Part shown: positions 33,281 through 45,182 of the stretch, piece by piece | Layout: every line of letters starts with the position of its first letter | How positions within the stretch are numbered: the first letter of the stretch is position 1 | Assembly: GCA_009363875.1 (NCBI GenBank) | Contig: CM018683.1 | Location: 48,101,711-48,165,710, forward strand | Origin: Mikania micrantha | Taxonomy: Eukaryota > Streptophyta > Magnoliopsida > Asterales > Asteraceae | Direction of reading: 5' to 3' | Length of the DNA stretch: 64,000 bases | Translations under genes and position numbers: made by a program | The notes under the pieces: model-generated | The model's input: the letters and a program-made list of their open reading frames with translations, nothing else | What the model was told of the DNA's origin: nothing | Database searches by the model: none

Positions 33281-34484
33281 TCAACCAATAGGAAGTGCGA
33301 CCAAGTGAGGACCTACATCGGCATAGAGCTTCATATCCATAGCAAATGCAACAACCCTGGTGAAAGGTTTTGACTCTTCATCCCAATCGCCATAGACTAT
33401 GAAATGTTTATCGTGAAGCTTCTGCGTATCTTCTTTACAATACTTCAAAAGATCCACGGGATCCAAAATCTTGTCAGTATCGTTGATGTCGCCCTTAGTT
33501 CTGAGGATAATGGCTGCGTGAATCTTCTCATCAAAATACCAAGAATAGAAGTTCACCAGCGAATTGTCGGTGACTCTTTTGGACATTTGGACAGCTTTCT
33601 CCGTAGCTGGTGGAGGATACTCGTAATATATCCACGGCTTCTTCTTGACCGGATCCAATATACAAGTAGAAACAAATATTTTCCCTTTAGCTGTCTTCAT
33701 GATGGGAAAGTCTCGGTCACACTGATCTTTTATGAACTTGGCAAATAGATCAGCTTGAGTATCTTTCGACGGGTTGAAGAACATAGCATTGTTGATGCTC
33801 CTGATATCAAATTTCGGCATCGAACAGAAATCTCTGGGCCTCTTGAAATACTCCAACTTCCCGCTCATCCTTTTGACAAGATAAAGTTGCTTATCGTTGT
33901 CATATATCCAGCATGTGACGTTCGATCTCTCATTGCGCACAGCAAACATGTCGCGAGATCAGGACGTCCATGTAATATCATTATGCTCTGCCTGTGCTTC
34001 CCCCATGCAGGTTTGCTGCACTTCAGGAGGAGCAGAAGTCCAGTCACTTTGTCTGTCAAACCAGCTATCAATCATCTTGCTTAGTGACGAGACTTCTTGT
34101 CCTTGAGGATTGACATACTTGTGAGCATACAAGTAGTCAACTTAAGCATCCTTGGACAAAGGTGCCGAGTATGATGTTTTCTGGTTCTTCTTCGCGGATG
34201 TTCCCGCAGAAGATTCGGCAAACTCCTTCCTTTCTTGGTCACATACAGCATTGAATAATGAGTCCATAGTGGCGTCAGCATAAAGATTTCCAATACCTGC
34301 TGCATTTAACTCCTCTCCAAATCCTTCGAACATTAAATTCTCAGGAAGATCCTCAAATAAGTCATCAAAGTTTTCTAGAGGCTTCTCTGAGGAAGGTGGA
34401 TTCTATGTATCATCACCTCCTTTAACATCCTTAGCAGGCTCATCCTCCTGTTGTCCTGAGGAATTTGTTCCTTGGCCCATGTCA
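33281..34484 (-). pseudogene. Copia 2 ancillary 3' ORF, C-terminal part
   Basis: One minus-strand frame with three nonsense codons (TAG 34403-34405, TAA 34142-34144, TGA 33959-33961). The first part is acidic (EDEPAKDVKGGDD, ENFDDLFEDLPEN) and then basic/Ser-rich. The open 222-codon end has WIYDNDKQLYLVKR, YFKRPRDFCSMPKFDI, a Pro-rich YEYPPPATEK, FYSWYFDEKIHAAII and a DPVDLLKY segment. The same order of motifs appears at 1238-1850 in Copia 1 (W.Y..D, Y.VKR, YFK.P.DF, PP, WYYD, AVI), so the two share a domain. The N-terminal half is missing because Gypsy 3 inserted at 34484 and the region beyond was deleted. No family name is known to me; function unknown. Confidence 0.8.
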
Positions 34485-37400
34485 TGTCACACCCCTGCGC
34501 CGAGTGCGGAATCCACGACGCGGTGACGACTTGATCGAATGACCGGTTGATTCAATTGCACAAGATTAACGATTAACGACCAAAAAAGAATTACTACATT
34601 CATATGATTAATGTAAGGTTTACATGTCATGACTAACTACCAAAAGAATACAACTAACCCACCTCAAAAATAATGTTTACAAAATAAGAACATACAAGAT
34701 AATTAAACAACAAGGATTTAATGAGTTTCTAATCCATCCTAGCTTGTTTCTTGATCTTGTTCAATCTTAGACTAGGTCGCCTTAGTTGTCCATGTTATGT
34801 GCCTATCTCTGTTCACCTGAAACATGTGAAAAAAATCTGTCAACTACAAATAGTAGTTGGTGAGATACATAGGTTTAAATATTGTAAAACATGTTGTTTA
34901 TGAATATGAAAATATAAGTTCCAAAACATATTCCTTGAAAATCCGTAAGTGTAACATGTATAATCCTGTATAAAACATGTATAAAGCCTGAGTTCAAACA
35001 ACCAATGAAACATGTACAAACAACCACTATGAACAACCACTTTATGTAAACTGTATATGTATAAATGTAAAAGTTGTAACATGATAATGTAACACAAATT
35101 ATCATCAAGTATATCCTACTGTCATCTTAAATCCACGTCCCAAACTACGTTCGGAGTTAGGCAAAGACTGACTAATAAACAACACTGCCCATGGTAATAA
35201 AACAAATTAAAACCGACTCTGTGTCAATGTACTCAATATGACCTAAACTGTCAAAACTAATCAATAGTTAATTCATATTTCTAATCTAAACCAATTCATC
35301 CTTGGCTATAAACTTAATTAAAGCCAACTTTGACCTTACTGTAGAACACGTTTTTCCTTGTTGTTATCACCCAGTACTAACGTTGAACCCGTGCGTGAAC
35401 TCAAGTTTAGAGGTTAAGTTAATAACTTCTAACCCTTGAGTCCTAAATGTACTAATGCATGAACTTCAAGTCTGAGGTTTAAGAATAGTGATTCCAGCCC
35501 TCGAAGTCCTAAACATAGTCATGCATGATGTGAATAAGGTTGTTTACAAACTGTGCATCCATGTTACATAGTTTAATTGAAAACAAACGTGTACTTGTAC
35601 GAAATGAAAACCAACTTATACTTGTACGAAATGAATAGGATTAGGTCGTGTGCCATGACAAATCATGACTAAATGCCTTGTTTCCAATGTTTATTGTTCA
35701 AATGTTCAAGTGTTCAAATGTATTAAAGTATACCAACATAGCCAAACATAAGTTTTAAATAATGAAAAAACATTCAAGTATTCAAGTAATGAAAACCATT
35801 TAAGAAAATGAGTTACGAAAACTGTATTCACATGTTCCACCCCAAAAGATTTAAAAGTAGGAAAGGAGGGGCTATGTACTCACCTTGAATAGTTAAAGTG
35901 TACAATGGACAAAGTCTCGATGAACGATGTTCTCACTTGATTTTGATATGTTGATCATGCTCAAACCCTAATCATATTAACATTGTTCATATTGTTGTAA
36001 GTTTATGTTCATTTATGTTCATAGTTCTCATGTTCACTAGACTTAGTTATTTTAGACATGTGTTCTAGGGATTTGGTCCTTTACCCCCATCTTAAGCTTA
36101 GTCCATCCTCCTTATGTTAACGTGACAATCTTTGTTTCTTGATTTAATTTCCATGTTTAAAACCCCAGTTTAAGTCATTAAGAATCTCATGAAATCATAA
36201 ATTTTCTTACAATGCATATAACTTTTATGTATGGTAAGTATAAGTTATAATCATGACATTGTCATGAAACACTCATTTTTATTTTTAATAAAGTTAACTT
36301 ATGTTAGAATATAGGTAGGACTAAGCTTTGTTGGTTATATGTCCCAACACCCAATTGCCTAAAATCGTTATTGACGTCCAGCTGGGTTCTCTCCTCCTTG
36401 GAACATCGAACTTAATAGTGTCAAAGCTAAGTTGGTCGATTTTCTTACCTGTCAAAACTGCTATGTTTGATGGATGAACATCCTCATGTGTTCATCCATC
36501 GATACTCTTCCTACGTAGATCTCCTACCTTCGATACTAATCCACAGCCTTTACCATGGCTTCTCCAGCCTTCTAAAATCAAGGTAAGCTTGTTCCAAGTG
36601 TGAATAACCCGTGGACGGTTTATATAACATGGTTTTCCGTTGGTCTAAACCGGTTTCTTAGCTTGAATCCCCGGATGAGGAGAAAACCCTTAAACCCGAG
36701 ATCTTCAAGCTCAAACCTACTCGAATCCATACGTTTTCAGCTCAGATCCTTTGTACTCCCTTGTTGTAGACCACGTAATCTTTCCGTAGACACCAAGAAC
36801 TCCTAATTTTGTCAAGAAACAAGCAAGATCTTCTTGGTTTCTTCTAGAGAGAGAGAGTAGACATAGAAAGTGATGAATTTCTTAGAGAGAGAGGGAAAAT
36901 CTTGTTGGTGGGGCATTTATTGTGGGTTTTTATCCCTTAAATACCCCGGGTGGTTTTCCGCGTATTCGAGCTCATTCGGTTCCGCGTTTGAGTGTTTCGC
37001 TACATAAATTACACGAACATTACAATATTGTTAAAAAAGGTTTTGTTTCAACATTCTAGGTTTTATTTGACGAGTTTCAAGATTGTAAAAATAAATATTA
37101 ATATTTTAGGTATTTTGTAAAGTTCGTCCGTTTCAAACCGTTAGCGAGTATATTTACGTGCATGCCCGTAAATGTACACGTCTTTGCTTATTTCTTGTAT
37201 TTTATGAACGATCACTCGTTATTATAAGTTTAACATAGATATCTTTATGGATCGTCACCCGTAATTATACCGAGTCTCGCTTACAGATTACGATTTTGTT
37301 TAAATGATTCATTTGTTTTACTATTTTTTCATACGCTACACACTAACACTATCCCAATATACCGAACGCAGTTTATGTATAGGGCATACGTAGAGTCTGG

Positions 37401-37626
37401 CTACCTGCCTTATCAGCCCCCAGCCCACCACTGTTTCGATATATTACAATAGTGTTCTTACGTACGTTATTAACGATAAATAAATACTAAGTGTATACTT
37501 AATCACTCACGATAAATTTCCTACAACATATGAATAATTGTACAATGATATCATGAACGTGTTCATACATGTACTATGAATTGCATATCATCAATGATTA
37601 CAATGTGATTACGTACAGATGTTACA
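34485..37626 (-). repeat. Gypsy 3 3' LTR
   Basis: 3142 bp from TGTCACACCCCTGCG to CAGATGTTACA on the + strand. The outer boundary is uncertain by 5 bp because TGTCA is doubled there (34480-34489). It contains an inverted TATA-like core near 37371-37384, and ACATGTTTCAGGTGAAC with CAACTCACCAACTA read on the minus strand near 34812-34870, matching Gypsy B. Small ORFs inside (34840-35108, 36600-36806) are not supported. Confidence 0.9.
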
Positions 37627-37660
37627 GTCTCCCTTAGTTAAGGGAATTTCGTCCCGAAAT
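37627..37660 (-). other. Polypurine tract of Gypsy 3
   Basis: Minus-strand AACTAAGGGAGAC abuts the LTR, preceded by the TTTCGGGACGAAATTCCC palindrome typical of this gypsy group. Confidence 0.85.
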
Positions 37661-37670
37661 TAACTAGCTG

Positions 37671-40669
37671 AAGTTACTGTAAAAAGATGAGGGTACTTTA
37701 GCTTCATCTGGTCTTCACGTTCCCAAGTGAACTCAGCATCGCGTTTGCCTTCCTATCTTACCATTACGATCGGAATCCGACTACGCTTGAGTTTCTTGAC
37801 TCCATGATCCATGATTTATGCAGGTCGTTCCACGAATTGCATATTGTTCTTGATCAGGAAATTCTCCAAAGGGATTTGGACATCGTGATCCGCCAAGCAT
37901 TTCTTAATATTCGACACATGAAATGTGTCATGAAAATTGCTTAGCTCCACTAGAAGTTTAAGTTTATAGGCTACGGGACCAATCCTTTCCAGTCTTTCAA
38001 ATGGTCCAACGTAACTAGGAGCAAGTTTCCCTTCTTCCCAAATCGGACGACACCTTTCCAGGGAGAAACTTTGAGCAAGACCCGATCACCAACTTGAAAT
38101 TCAAGCGGTTTCCGACGTCGATCGGCATAACTCTTTTGTCGATACCTCTCAACTTTTAGTCTTGAAAGAATAATGGAAATCTTGTCAGTTGTTTCTTGGA
38201 TAAGTTCAGGTCCTTCAACCTGTGAGTTACCAACCTCGGTCCAGCAGACCGGTGATCGGCACTTTCTACCATACAAAGCTTCAAATGGAGCATATTGAAT
38301 GCTAGTATGATAGTTGTTATTGTACGAGAATTCAATGAGAGGGAGATGGGTATCCCAGCTTCCTCCAAAATCGATCACACAAGAACGTAACATGTCCTCT
38401 AGTGTCTGGATAGTCCTCTCGCTTTGACCATAGGTCTGGGGGTGATACGCCGTGCTAAGATTAACACGGGTTCCCAAGCCTTTTGCAAAGATTGCCAAAC
38501 GCGAGAAGTGAAACGACTATCGCGATCAGAAATAATTGACGTTGGTGTACCATGACACACAATGATCTCATTAACGTACAAAGTGGACAGTTTCTCCATT
38601 TTGTAATCCTCTCGGATCGGGAGAAAATGAGCAGACTTGGGGAGTCGATCGACGATCACCCAAATCGAATCATAACCTCTAGGCGTCCGTGGCAACTTGG
38701 TGATGAAATCCATGGAAATATGTTCCCATTTCCCTTGAGGAATTTCAGGTTGCTGCAACAGACCCGAAGGTTTCTGATGTTCTGTCTTGACTTTAGAACA
38801 TGTCAGACATTTCCCTACGTATAGAGCGATGTCTTTTTTCATCTCGGGCCCCCAATAAGACGTTTTTAAATCTTGATACATCTTAACTAAATATCGTGAC
38901 TTATGGGCCTCATCACAAATGAGGGTGCGCAATTCTTCCGACTTTGGAATCCATATACGGCCATTGAACAGAATCCCATCTGATCGAGGTTCAAGCTTAC
39001 CTTCAACCTCGCAATCTATCTCTGTCTTCAATTGACCGCTGATCACCACATGTTCCTATGCAATACGAATCACATCTTTCAAGTTAGGCTGAGTGTTGAT
39101 CTCCATGCCTCTCACATGTATTGGCTTTACTGGTTCCTTGCGACTAAGAGCACCCGCCACCACGTTGGCTTTACCCGGATGGTAACGAATTTCACAGTCG
39201 TAATCAGTTAACAGCTCAACCCAGTGCCTCTGCCTCATGTTGAGCTCCTTCTGATTTAGAATGTGCTGGAGGCTCTTATGGTCCGTGTAAGTAACACATT
39301 TAGTACCGTAAAGGAAGTATCTCGATATCTTTAAAGCAAAGGACACAGCCCCTAACTCAAGGTCATGAGTAGTGTAATTCTTCTCGTGAACCTTGAGTTG
39401 TCTCGAAGCATATGCAATAACCTTATCTTGTTGCATAAGTACATAGCCGAGACCAAGGTTTGAAGCATCACAGTAGACAACGAAATCATCGTTGCTTTCT
39501 GGAAGACTAAGAATAGGGGAGTTGCATAACTTCTGCTTGAGAAGTTGAAATGCATCTTCCTGCTTCTATCCCCATATGAACGCCTGACTTTTCTGGGTCA
39601 AAATCGTGAGTGGCAAGGCAATCTTCGAAAAGTTCGCGATAAATCTACGTTAATAACCTGCCAGACCCAAAAAATGAACGGATCTCGGTTGGAGTAGATG
39701 GGATAGTCCAGTTCTTAATCGCTTTAATCTTTGCTGGATCTACATGTATCCCATCCTTATTGATCACATGACCTAAGAAATGAACCTCTTTTAGCCAAAA
39801 TTCACATTTTGAGAATTTGGCGTAAAGTTGTTCAGTTCTTAACAATTCTATGATCTTCCTCAAGTGACTCTCGTGTTCCTGTTCGTTCTTGCAATAGATC
39901 AATATGTCATCAATAAAGACGATTACAAACTAATCTAGATACGACCGGCAGACTCGATTCATTAAGTCCGTGAACACTGCTGGTGCGTTAGTTAACCAAA
40001 AAGGTATAACCACGAACTCGTAGTGTTCGTAACGAGTCCTAAATGCCGTCTTTGGTATATCCTCATCGTTGACCCTCAGCTGATGATACCCAGATCGCAG
40101 GTCAATCTTAGAGAAACAAGTCTCTCCCTATAATTGATCAAACAAATCGTCGATCCTGGGTAGATGATATCTGTTCTTAATGGTCAACTTGTTCAGCTCG
40201 CGATAATCGATGCACATGCGGAATGAACCGTCTTTCTTCTTAAAAAAGAGAACCGGAGCTCCGCACGGTGAGTAGCTCGGTCTAATGAATCCTTGTCTAG
40301 AAGTTCTTGAAGCTGACTAGACAGTTCCTGCATTTCAGACGGTGCTAATCGATAAGGAGATTTAGCCACTGGGTTTGCACCAGGGACAAGATCTATTCGG
40401 AACTCCACTTGTCGAACCGGTGGTAGTCCTGGCAAGTAATCTGGAAATACCTCTGGGTAGTCTCTGATAATTGACACGTCTTTCACTGTCTTCTTTTTCG
40501 GCTTCTTCTCCACTACGTGTGCCTAGAAGGCACATTATTTCTTCCTCAGGTACTTTTGTGCTTTAATGCACGACACAATCTTCAGCTCTCGACAAGGCTT
40601 CTCGTCGTACACCCGCATCATGTCGCCAGACGGTAGAGGAATACGCAACAGCTTCTCCGAGAAGACAAT
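37671..40669 (-). pseudogene. pol: Gypsy 3 pol: protease end, RT, RNase H, integrase, chromodomain
   Basis: Pieces in order on the minus strand: protease C-terminal RIPLPSGDMMRVYDEK (about 40600-40650); RT entry EVFPDYLPGLPPVRQVEF (about 40395-40450) and SPYRLAPSEMQEL; RT active site and LIYCKNEQEHE (about 39870-39910), YAKFSKCEFWL; RNase H TDHKSLQHILNQ and RYHPGKANVVAGALSR (39056-39436); integrase zinc finger CLTCSKVKTEHQKP and core MDFITKLPRTPRGYDSIWV (38399-39049), AYHPQTYGQSERTIQTLEDM and the GPY/F-like VSPWKGVVRFGKKG (37971-38498); and a chromodomain with IPIVMVR and FTWEREDQMK (37690-37800), which holds two stops. Numerous frameshifts separate the segments. The RNase H motif reads VVAGALSR where VVADALSR is usual. 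Non-functional. Confidence 0.9.
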
Positions 40670-41836
40670 CAAACGACTTGAAATGACCGACCTCCGGCTT
40701 TTGATTGAAGAAAATCTCATAGGGAGTCTTCTGATGGCGTTTGTTCAATAGAGCTCGGTTTTGAACATAGCAAGCTGTGTTAACAGCTTCAGCCAAGAAG
40801 GGTATTGGCAGTTTAGACTCTAACAGCATGGTCCATGCAGCCTCGATAAGTGTTCTGTTTCTTCTTTCAGCAACACCATTTTGCTGAGGTGTACGAGCTG
40901 TACTGTACTGTCGAGCAATTCCCTTCTCACAGCAAAAATTAATAAGTTTCTGATTTCTAAAGTCGGTTTCGTTGTCAGTTCTAATCACCTTAACCTTTAA
41001 ATTCTTCTGAATCTCGATCAGGGTGTTAAACTTCTTCAAAATATCTAGTGTCTCATCTTTCTTGGCCAGAAAGAACACCCAAGTAAATCTAGAATAATCG
41101 TCTGTTACAACAAGACAGTATGACTTCTTTCCGATGCTAATGACATTAACCGGTACAAAGAGATCCATATGAGGAAGCTGTAAAATTGATGAAATTGAGT
41201 TGAACTGCTTGGGCTTGCAGGGTCTCTTGTGTTGCTTCCCCTTGGCACATGCGATGCACTTCTCAATTGTGGAAAAGTCTTTAGAAAGTAGCCCAATAAC
41301 GTGATCTCCGTTAGCCAGTCGGTTTAGGTTCTTCAAATTGACGTGACCCAGTCCGCGATGCCACAGTAAACAGTCATTCTTCGATGCCTTAGAAAACAAA
41401 CAGGCGTTTTCTGTGTATAAACAGAATTCATATTGATGATATAGGCATTGTTGATTCTCGGAGTCCTCGTCAAGATCCATTTCTTTAACACGACAAATCT
41501 GGGCTTTAAGATAAGACACTCTTTGTTTGTGAAGTGTGTTGAAAAGCTCTTGTCACAGATTTGAGAAACACTTAACAAGCTGTGGTTGAGTTCTTCAACA
41601 TAGTACACATCTTCAAAACTTAGAGTTCTATTAGTCACTGTGCCATTCATGCTGATTTTCCCACCTTTGTCTCCAGCAAACGAGACATGTCCTCCATTGA
41701 ATGGTGTGACTTCATGCAGCTGAGAAAAATCCCCAGTCATATGCCGGGAACAACCGCTACCCACGCACCAAACATTTTTCAGCTTATTTGGTCGTCCCTG
41801 CATAACACACACATTTAATGAGAAATGTGAACCCAA
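40670..41836 (-). pseudogene. pol: Copia 2 protease end and integrase, truncated
   Basis: From the right: a copia protease site in which DSGCSRHMTG has become GSGCSRHMTG (about 41735-41765), so the catalytic Asp is lost; GGHVSFAGDKGGKIS; LLSVSQICDKSF; a frameshift near 41400-41440; integrase zinc finger WHRGLGHVNLKNLNRL and CIACAKGK (about 41240-41370); and the integrase core with HMDLF (about 41160-41175), RTDNETDF (about 40960-40985) and NGVAERRNRTLIEAA (about 40835-40885). The frame then runs across the junction at about 40670 into Gypsy 3 protease sequence read out of frame, making an accidental fusion tail. RT and RNase H are absent. Confidence 0.9.
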
Positions 41837-42046
41837 ATCATAACAGATTTAGGTACTTGTGGAACATTGGGTCCTTTCTTGATAATTCCCTTGGGCTTGT
41901 CTGATTTAGCCTGACCTTTATGGCCCCGACACCACTACCATGACAATTGGTTTCACTTGATGTCTCAAATATGGCTTATTCTTCCACTGTTTTTTAGTTT
42001 TTGATTTGAAAACATTTTATTTTTGTTTATGAAAACCATATTGATT

Positions 42047-44554
42047 TTATTTTGCTGGTTTGGCCTTCTTGGCAGTGGGATGATCTTGAGCTACCTTCTC
42101 AGGTTTTACCCTAGGCTTGGAGGATTGATCAGTCCTCCTTGGTTTTGTAACAGGTTTAGCCTTGGGTTTGACCATCTCATTTTTCCCATAGAAGAATTCA
42201 GTACGTCGATGCAGACAGTATCTAGCAATGTGGCCTGGTCTTCCACATGCATAGCAGCAAACTTTGTCATGAAACTCCTTTGGGTCAAATGGCTTTACAT
42301 CACAGTCACTCAAACCAGAGATAGAACTTGTGGAGGCTTGTTCCAATGACCCATTTGGAACATAAGGTTCAGAGTTAGGGTTTAACATTGAACCTGCCTC
42401 AGGAATGACTGTGGAATAAACCTGAGTTTCCTGCTCAGTCAAAAGCGAAGGATCTAATTCTAATACAATTTTGTCATTAACATCATCATCAATTTTAGTA
42501 AACTTAGTCTTAAAATCCTTAATCATTTCATTTGGTTTAATAGTGATTGATTCAAATCTTCTAACAAAATCAAATATGGGAACAAAATGTGATTTGCTAT
42601 GTGAAGTTGAACAACATGTGCTCCTGGCAGCACTTCTTTCCTCCTTCTTCTCCTTTGAACCAGAAACACTCACACTTTCTGCACAAACCTTAGAACTGTT
42701 AGAATCATTAAGGTCAGTCACCACAGGATCTGCTGTAAGAGGCACTGGTTTGTTAGAACCAGTGGTGACATCAAACCATCGGTCTGACTTCAACAGTATA
42801 TCATCAACATATGTGTTGATATTGGGCATGATGGAGTAGTTATGGTTAAATTGAGGTTTCACCTTAGTAAAACCAAGCCTAATTTTCTCCTTTCTCCTAC
42901 ACTGGACATCAATCATGTTAGCCACCGTGGTACTTACATACTCATATTTATCTGCTTTGATTTTGGTTTTAGACAACTGAGTTTTAACATGTTCTAACTC
43001 TAAGAAGAGTTAATCTATCTGACGCCTTGTGTACCGATAGTTGAACTCTTTATCACTTAAAAGTCCTTTTAATTGTGAAATATCACGCCTTTCAGCGTCA
43101 AGTTTTCTTTTGAAAAGTGCTTCATTTTTAATAAATTAAGATTTAAATTATTTATGTTTGGTGACTTCCTTGATTAAGTCCTCAATGTGAGAATGGTACT
43201 TAAAAACCTTCTCAATGCAGAAAGTAGAGTAGAGATTTTCTACTACCTCATTGCGCTTATCATCCACCTCAGCCATGAACGCATCGCTCAAAGTCATCTC
43301 AAGCTCTTGCACTTGGTCACTCCAGTCATATGAGTCAGTTTCTTGTGTGACCAATGCCTTGGATGTGCTTGCTCCACCTCCAGCTATAGCCTTCTCATCA
43401 GGCTTCTTATCTGCCTCCTTCACAACCTTGGGCAGCTTACATTCCCGAGCGAAGTGACCAGGCTAATCACAATTGTATCACCTCAGCTTTGACTTGTCAA
43501 ATCCCAGCTTCCTCCCTGGTTTGTTCCCATAACTGTTCCTGCCATACTTCTTGATGAACTTCTTTGCCCGAAAGACCGCCATGGCCATCTGCCATGAGAT
43601 ATCCATTTCTTCCACATCAGCTGGGTTGATCTGCTCTAGATTGTCTTGAGTTAGATTAGCCGGAGCCAATTCTCAAGCAATGAAAGCATTGTAACTGTTC
43701 AGGAATCCTTTGAGCAGCAGCAGATTCTTCTTACTTTTCGGGCTGATTTTGGGCACTTAACTGACTTGCCCTGAAGAAATGAATGCAGTCTCAAAATGAA
43801 CAGACTGAGATGAAGGGCCTGGTAATGCTGAGAGCCAGAAGCTTGAAAATTGATGGCAGACAAGAGAGCTGCATTCTCAGATGCAGGAGTAATGGCCATA
43901 GAACTGGCATGATAAAGTGCTCTTTGCTTGTCATCCATGTCGTATGAGTTGATGATTGAGATCAACTCACTGAGAGAATTCTTGTAGATGTCTTTTGTCC
44001 TCTTGATTGTTGAGCAGTTGGAGTTTCAGTTATATGGCAATGAATTCAAGAGTTTCTTGTTAACTTCTCCCTCTGACATTTCAATCCTAGCACTAGTCAT
44101 CTCTATTATCAGATGAGTAAATCGATTGAGTTGGGCTTCTAGGGACTCTCCCTTGACATGATTAAACATGTTGAACAGTTGCCTCAACATGTCTTTGCGA
44201 CTTTCTCTCATATCCTCATTCCCTTCGAAGTGTTCCACCAACGCATCCCATAGTTATTTAGCGGTCTGATGCTCCTTGAACCCATGAGTCACATCAGTAG
44301 ACAGCGCCATAGTAATCGAGGCATACACCTTGTCATCCTTCTCCTTCAATAGGATGTCTTTCTAAGTGTACAGCTCTGGATCCTTGGGAATTAGCACATT
44401 CAACTCACTTTGGTTCATAGGCACATAAGGCCCCTCCTCTATCGATCTCCATAACTTCGGATCTATATACTTGATGAAAGACTGGAATCTGAACTTCTAG
44501 TATTGGAAGTTATCTCCTGATACAAGCCTTGGTGGCTTACTTCCTATACCTATC
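42047..44554 (-). pseudogene. gag: Copia 2 gag, main part
   Basis: Continuation of the gag begun at 63064. Near 44470-44550 it has a UBN2-like start (PPRLVSGDNFQY, then WRSIEEGPYVPM), then a gag core (LFNMFNHVKGESLEAQLNRF, 44026-44241), MISIINSYDMDDKQRALYH, a first zinc knuckle remnant GHFAREC near 43440 with stops on either side (43455-43490), a Glu/Lys-rich coiled-coil part (43148-43423), and an open 309-codon end (42047-42976) with Ser/Asp-rich sequence, a second knuckle CYACGRPGHIARYC (about 42205-42250) and a Lys/Pro-rich tail. Nonsense codons and frameshifts are spread throughout. Two knuckles with a coiled-coil between them match Copia 1's gag plan. Confidence 0.87.
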
Positions 44555-44955
44555 TCTAACGACCGGTTTTAACGGTCACGTATGTGTTAATAAATAAATG
44601 TTATTATGTTTATAAAAAATTATGTTGTGGTAATAATATAATAACATTTGGGGTATTATAGTTAACTAGTAACTAACTTGATTTGGTTAGTTAAATGAGT
44701 TAACTAGTTTAAAGTTTTGAGGGGCCAGATTTGCCAAATGGGCAAAGTTGAATTAAAAGATGGATATGACCATTGACTTGGTCAAAAAATCCAGAAATTT
44801 CAATTGTATGTGTTTGTTCTTACGCGAAGAAGCCAGAGAAGAAAGGAGGAGCTTCAAGCCCTAGTTCTAAGTTCGTTGATTTTGTGGTCTAAATTCAAGA
44901 TTGAAGCTTCTAAATCCATCAATAAATGTTGCCTAACATCTAATAAGTGATTTTA
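44555..44955 (+). repeat. Gypsy 4 5' LTR, truncated
   Basis: Matches 60781-61180 of the 3' LTR (ACGACCGGTTTTAACGGTCACG...GTTGCCTAACATCTA). The first bases read TCTAAC instead of TGTAAC. It stops near 44955 at GATTTTAGGCAC, where the 3' LTR continues GATCTTAGATAC; the shared TTAG suggests a microhomology deletion joint. Confidence 0.92.
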
Positions 44956-45182
44956 GGCACAAAAGTGTTGATAAGCACGGCATATCATCCTCAAACCGAT
45001 GGTCAAAGTGAAAGAACCATTCAAACGTTGGAGGATATGTTACGAGCATGCATAATCGATTTTGGAGTTAGTTGGGATGATTATCTACCTTTAGCCGAGT
45101 TCTCATACAATAATAGGTATCATTCCAGTATTGTAATGCCTCCATATGAAATGTTGTATGGGAGGAAATGTCGTACTCCTGT
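44947..45182 (+). pseudogene. Gypsy 4 integrase fragment, left of CACTA
   Basis: An open + strand segment with STAYHPQTDGQSERTIQTLE, FGVSWDDYLPLAEFSYNN, and YGRKCRTPV, the second half of a gypsy integrase core. The frame is cut by the CACTA insertion after CRTPV; its continuation lies at 60166. The stretch past 45182 in the same frame is transposon sequence, not protein. Confidence 0.9.

Larger units (their letters stand above)
34485..40669 (-). mobile_element. Gypsy 3: Ty3/gypsy chromovirus remnant, 5' half deleted
   Basis: A minus-strand element whose 3' LTR (34485-37626) sits in the Copia 2 ancillary ORF. Inward it has the purine tract, chromodomain, integrase, RNase H, RT and the end of the protease. 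At about 40669 it stops abruptly and joins Copia 2 integrase. Gag, primer-binding site and 5' LTR are gone, so no target duplication can be scored. The coding region carries many frameshifts and stops. It is older than Gypsy 1, with which it shares the chromovirus plan. Confidence 0.9.

Noticed and set aside
30555..36806. Short ORFs at 30555-30800, 34840-35108 and 36600-36806 as host exons
   Set aside because: They lie inside gypsy LTRs and show no conserved motif, splice structure or homology.
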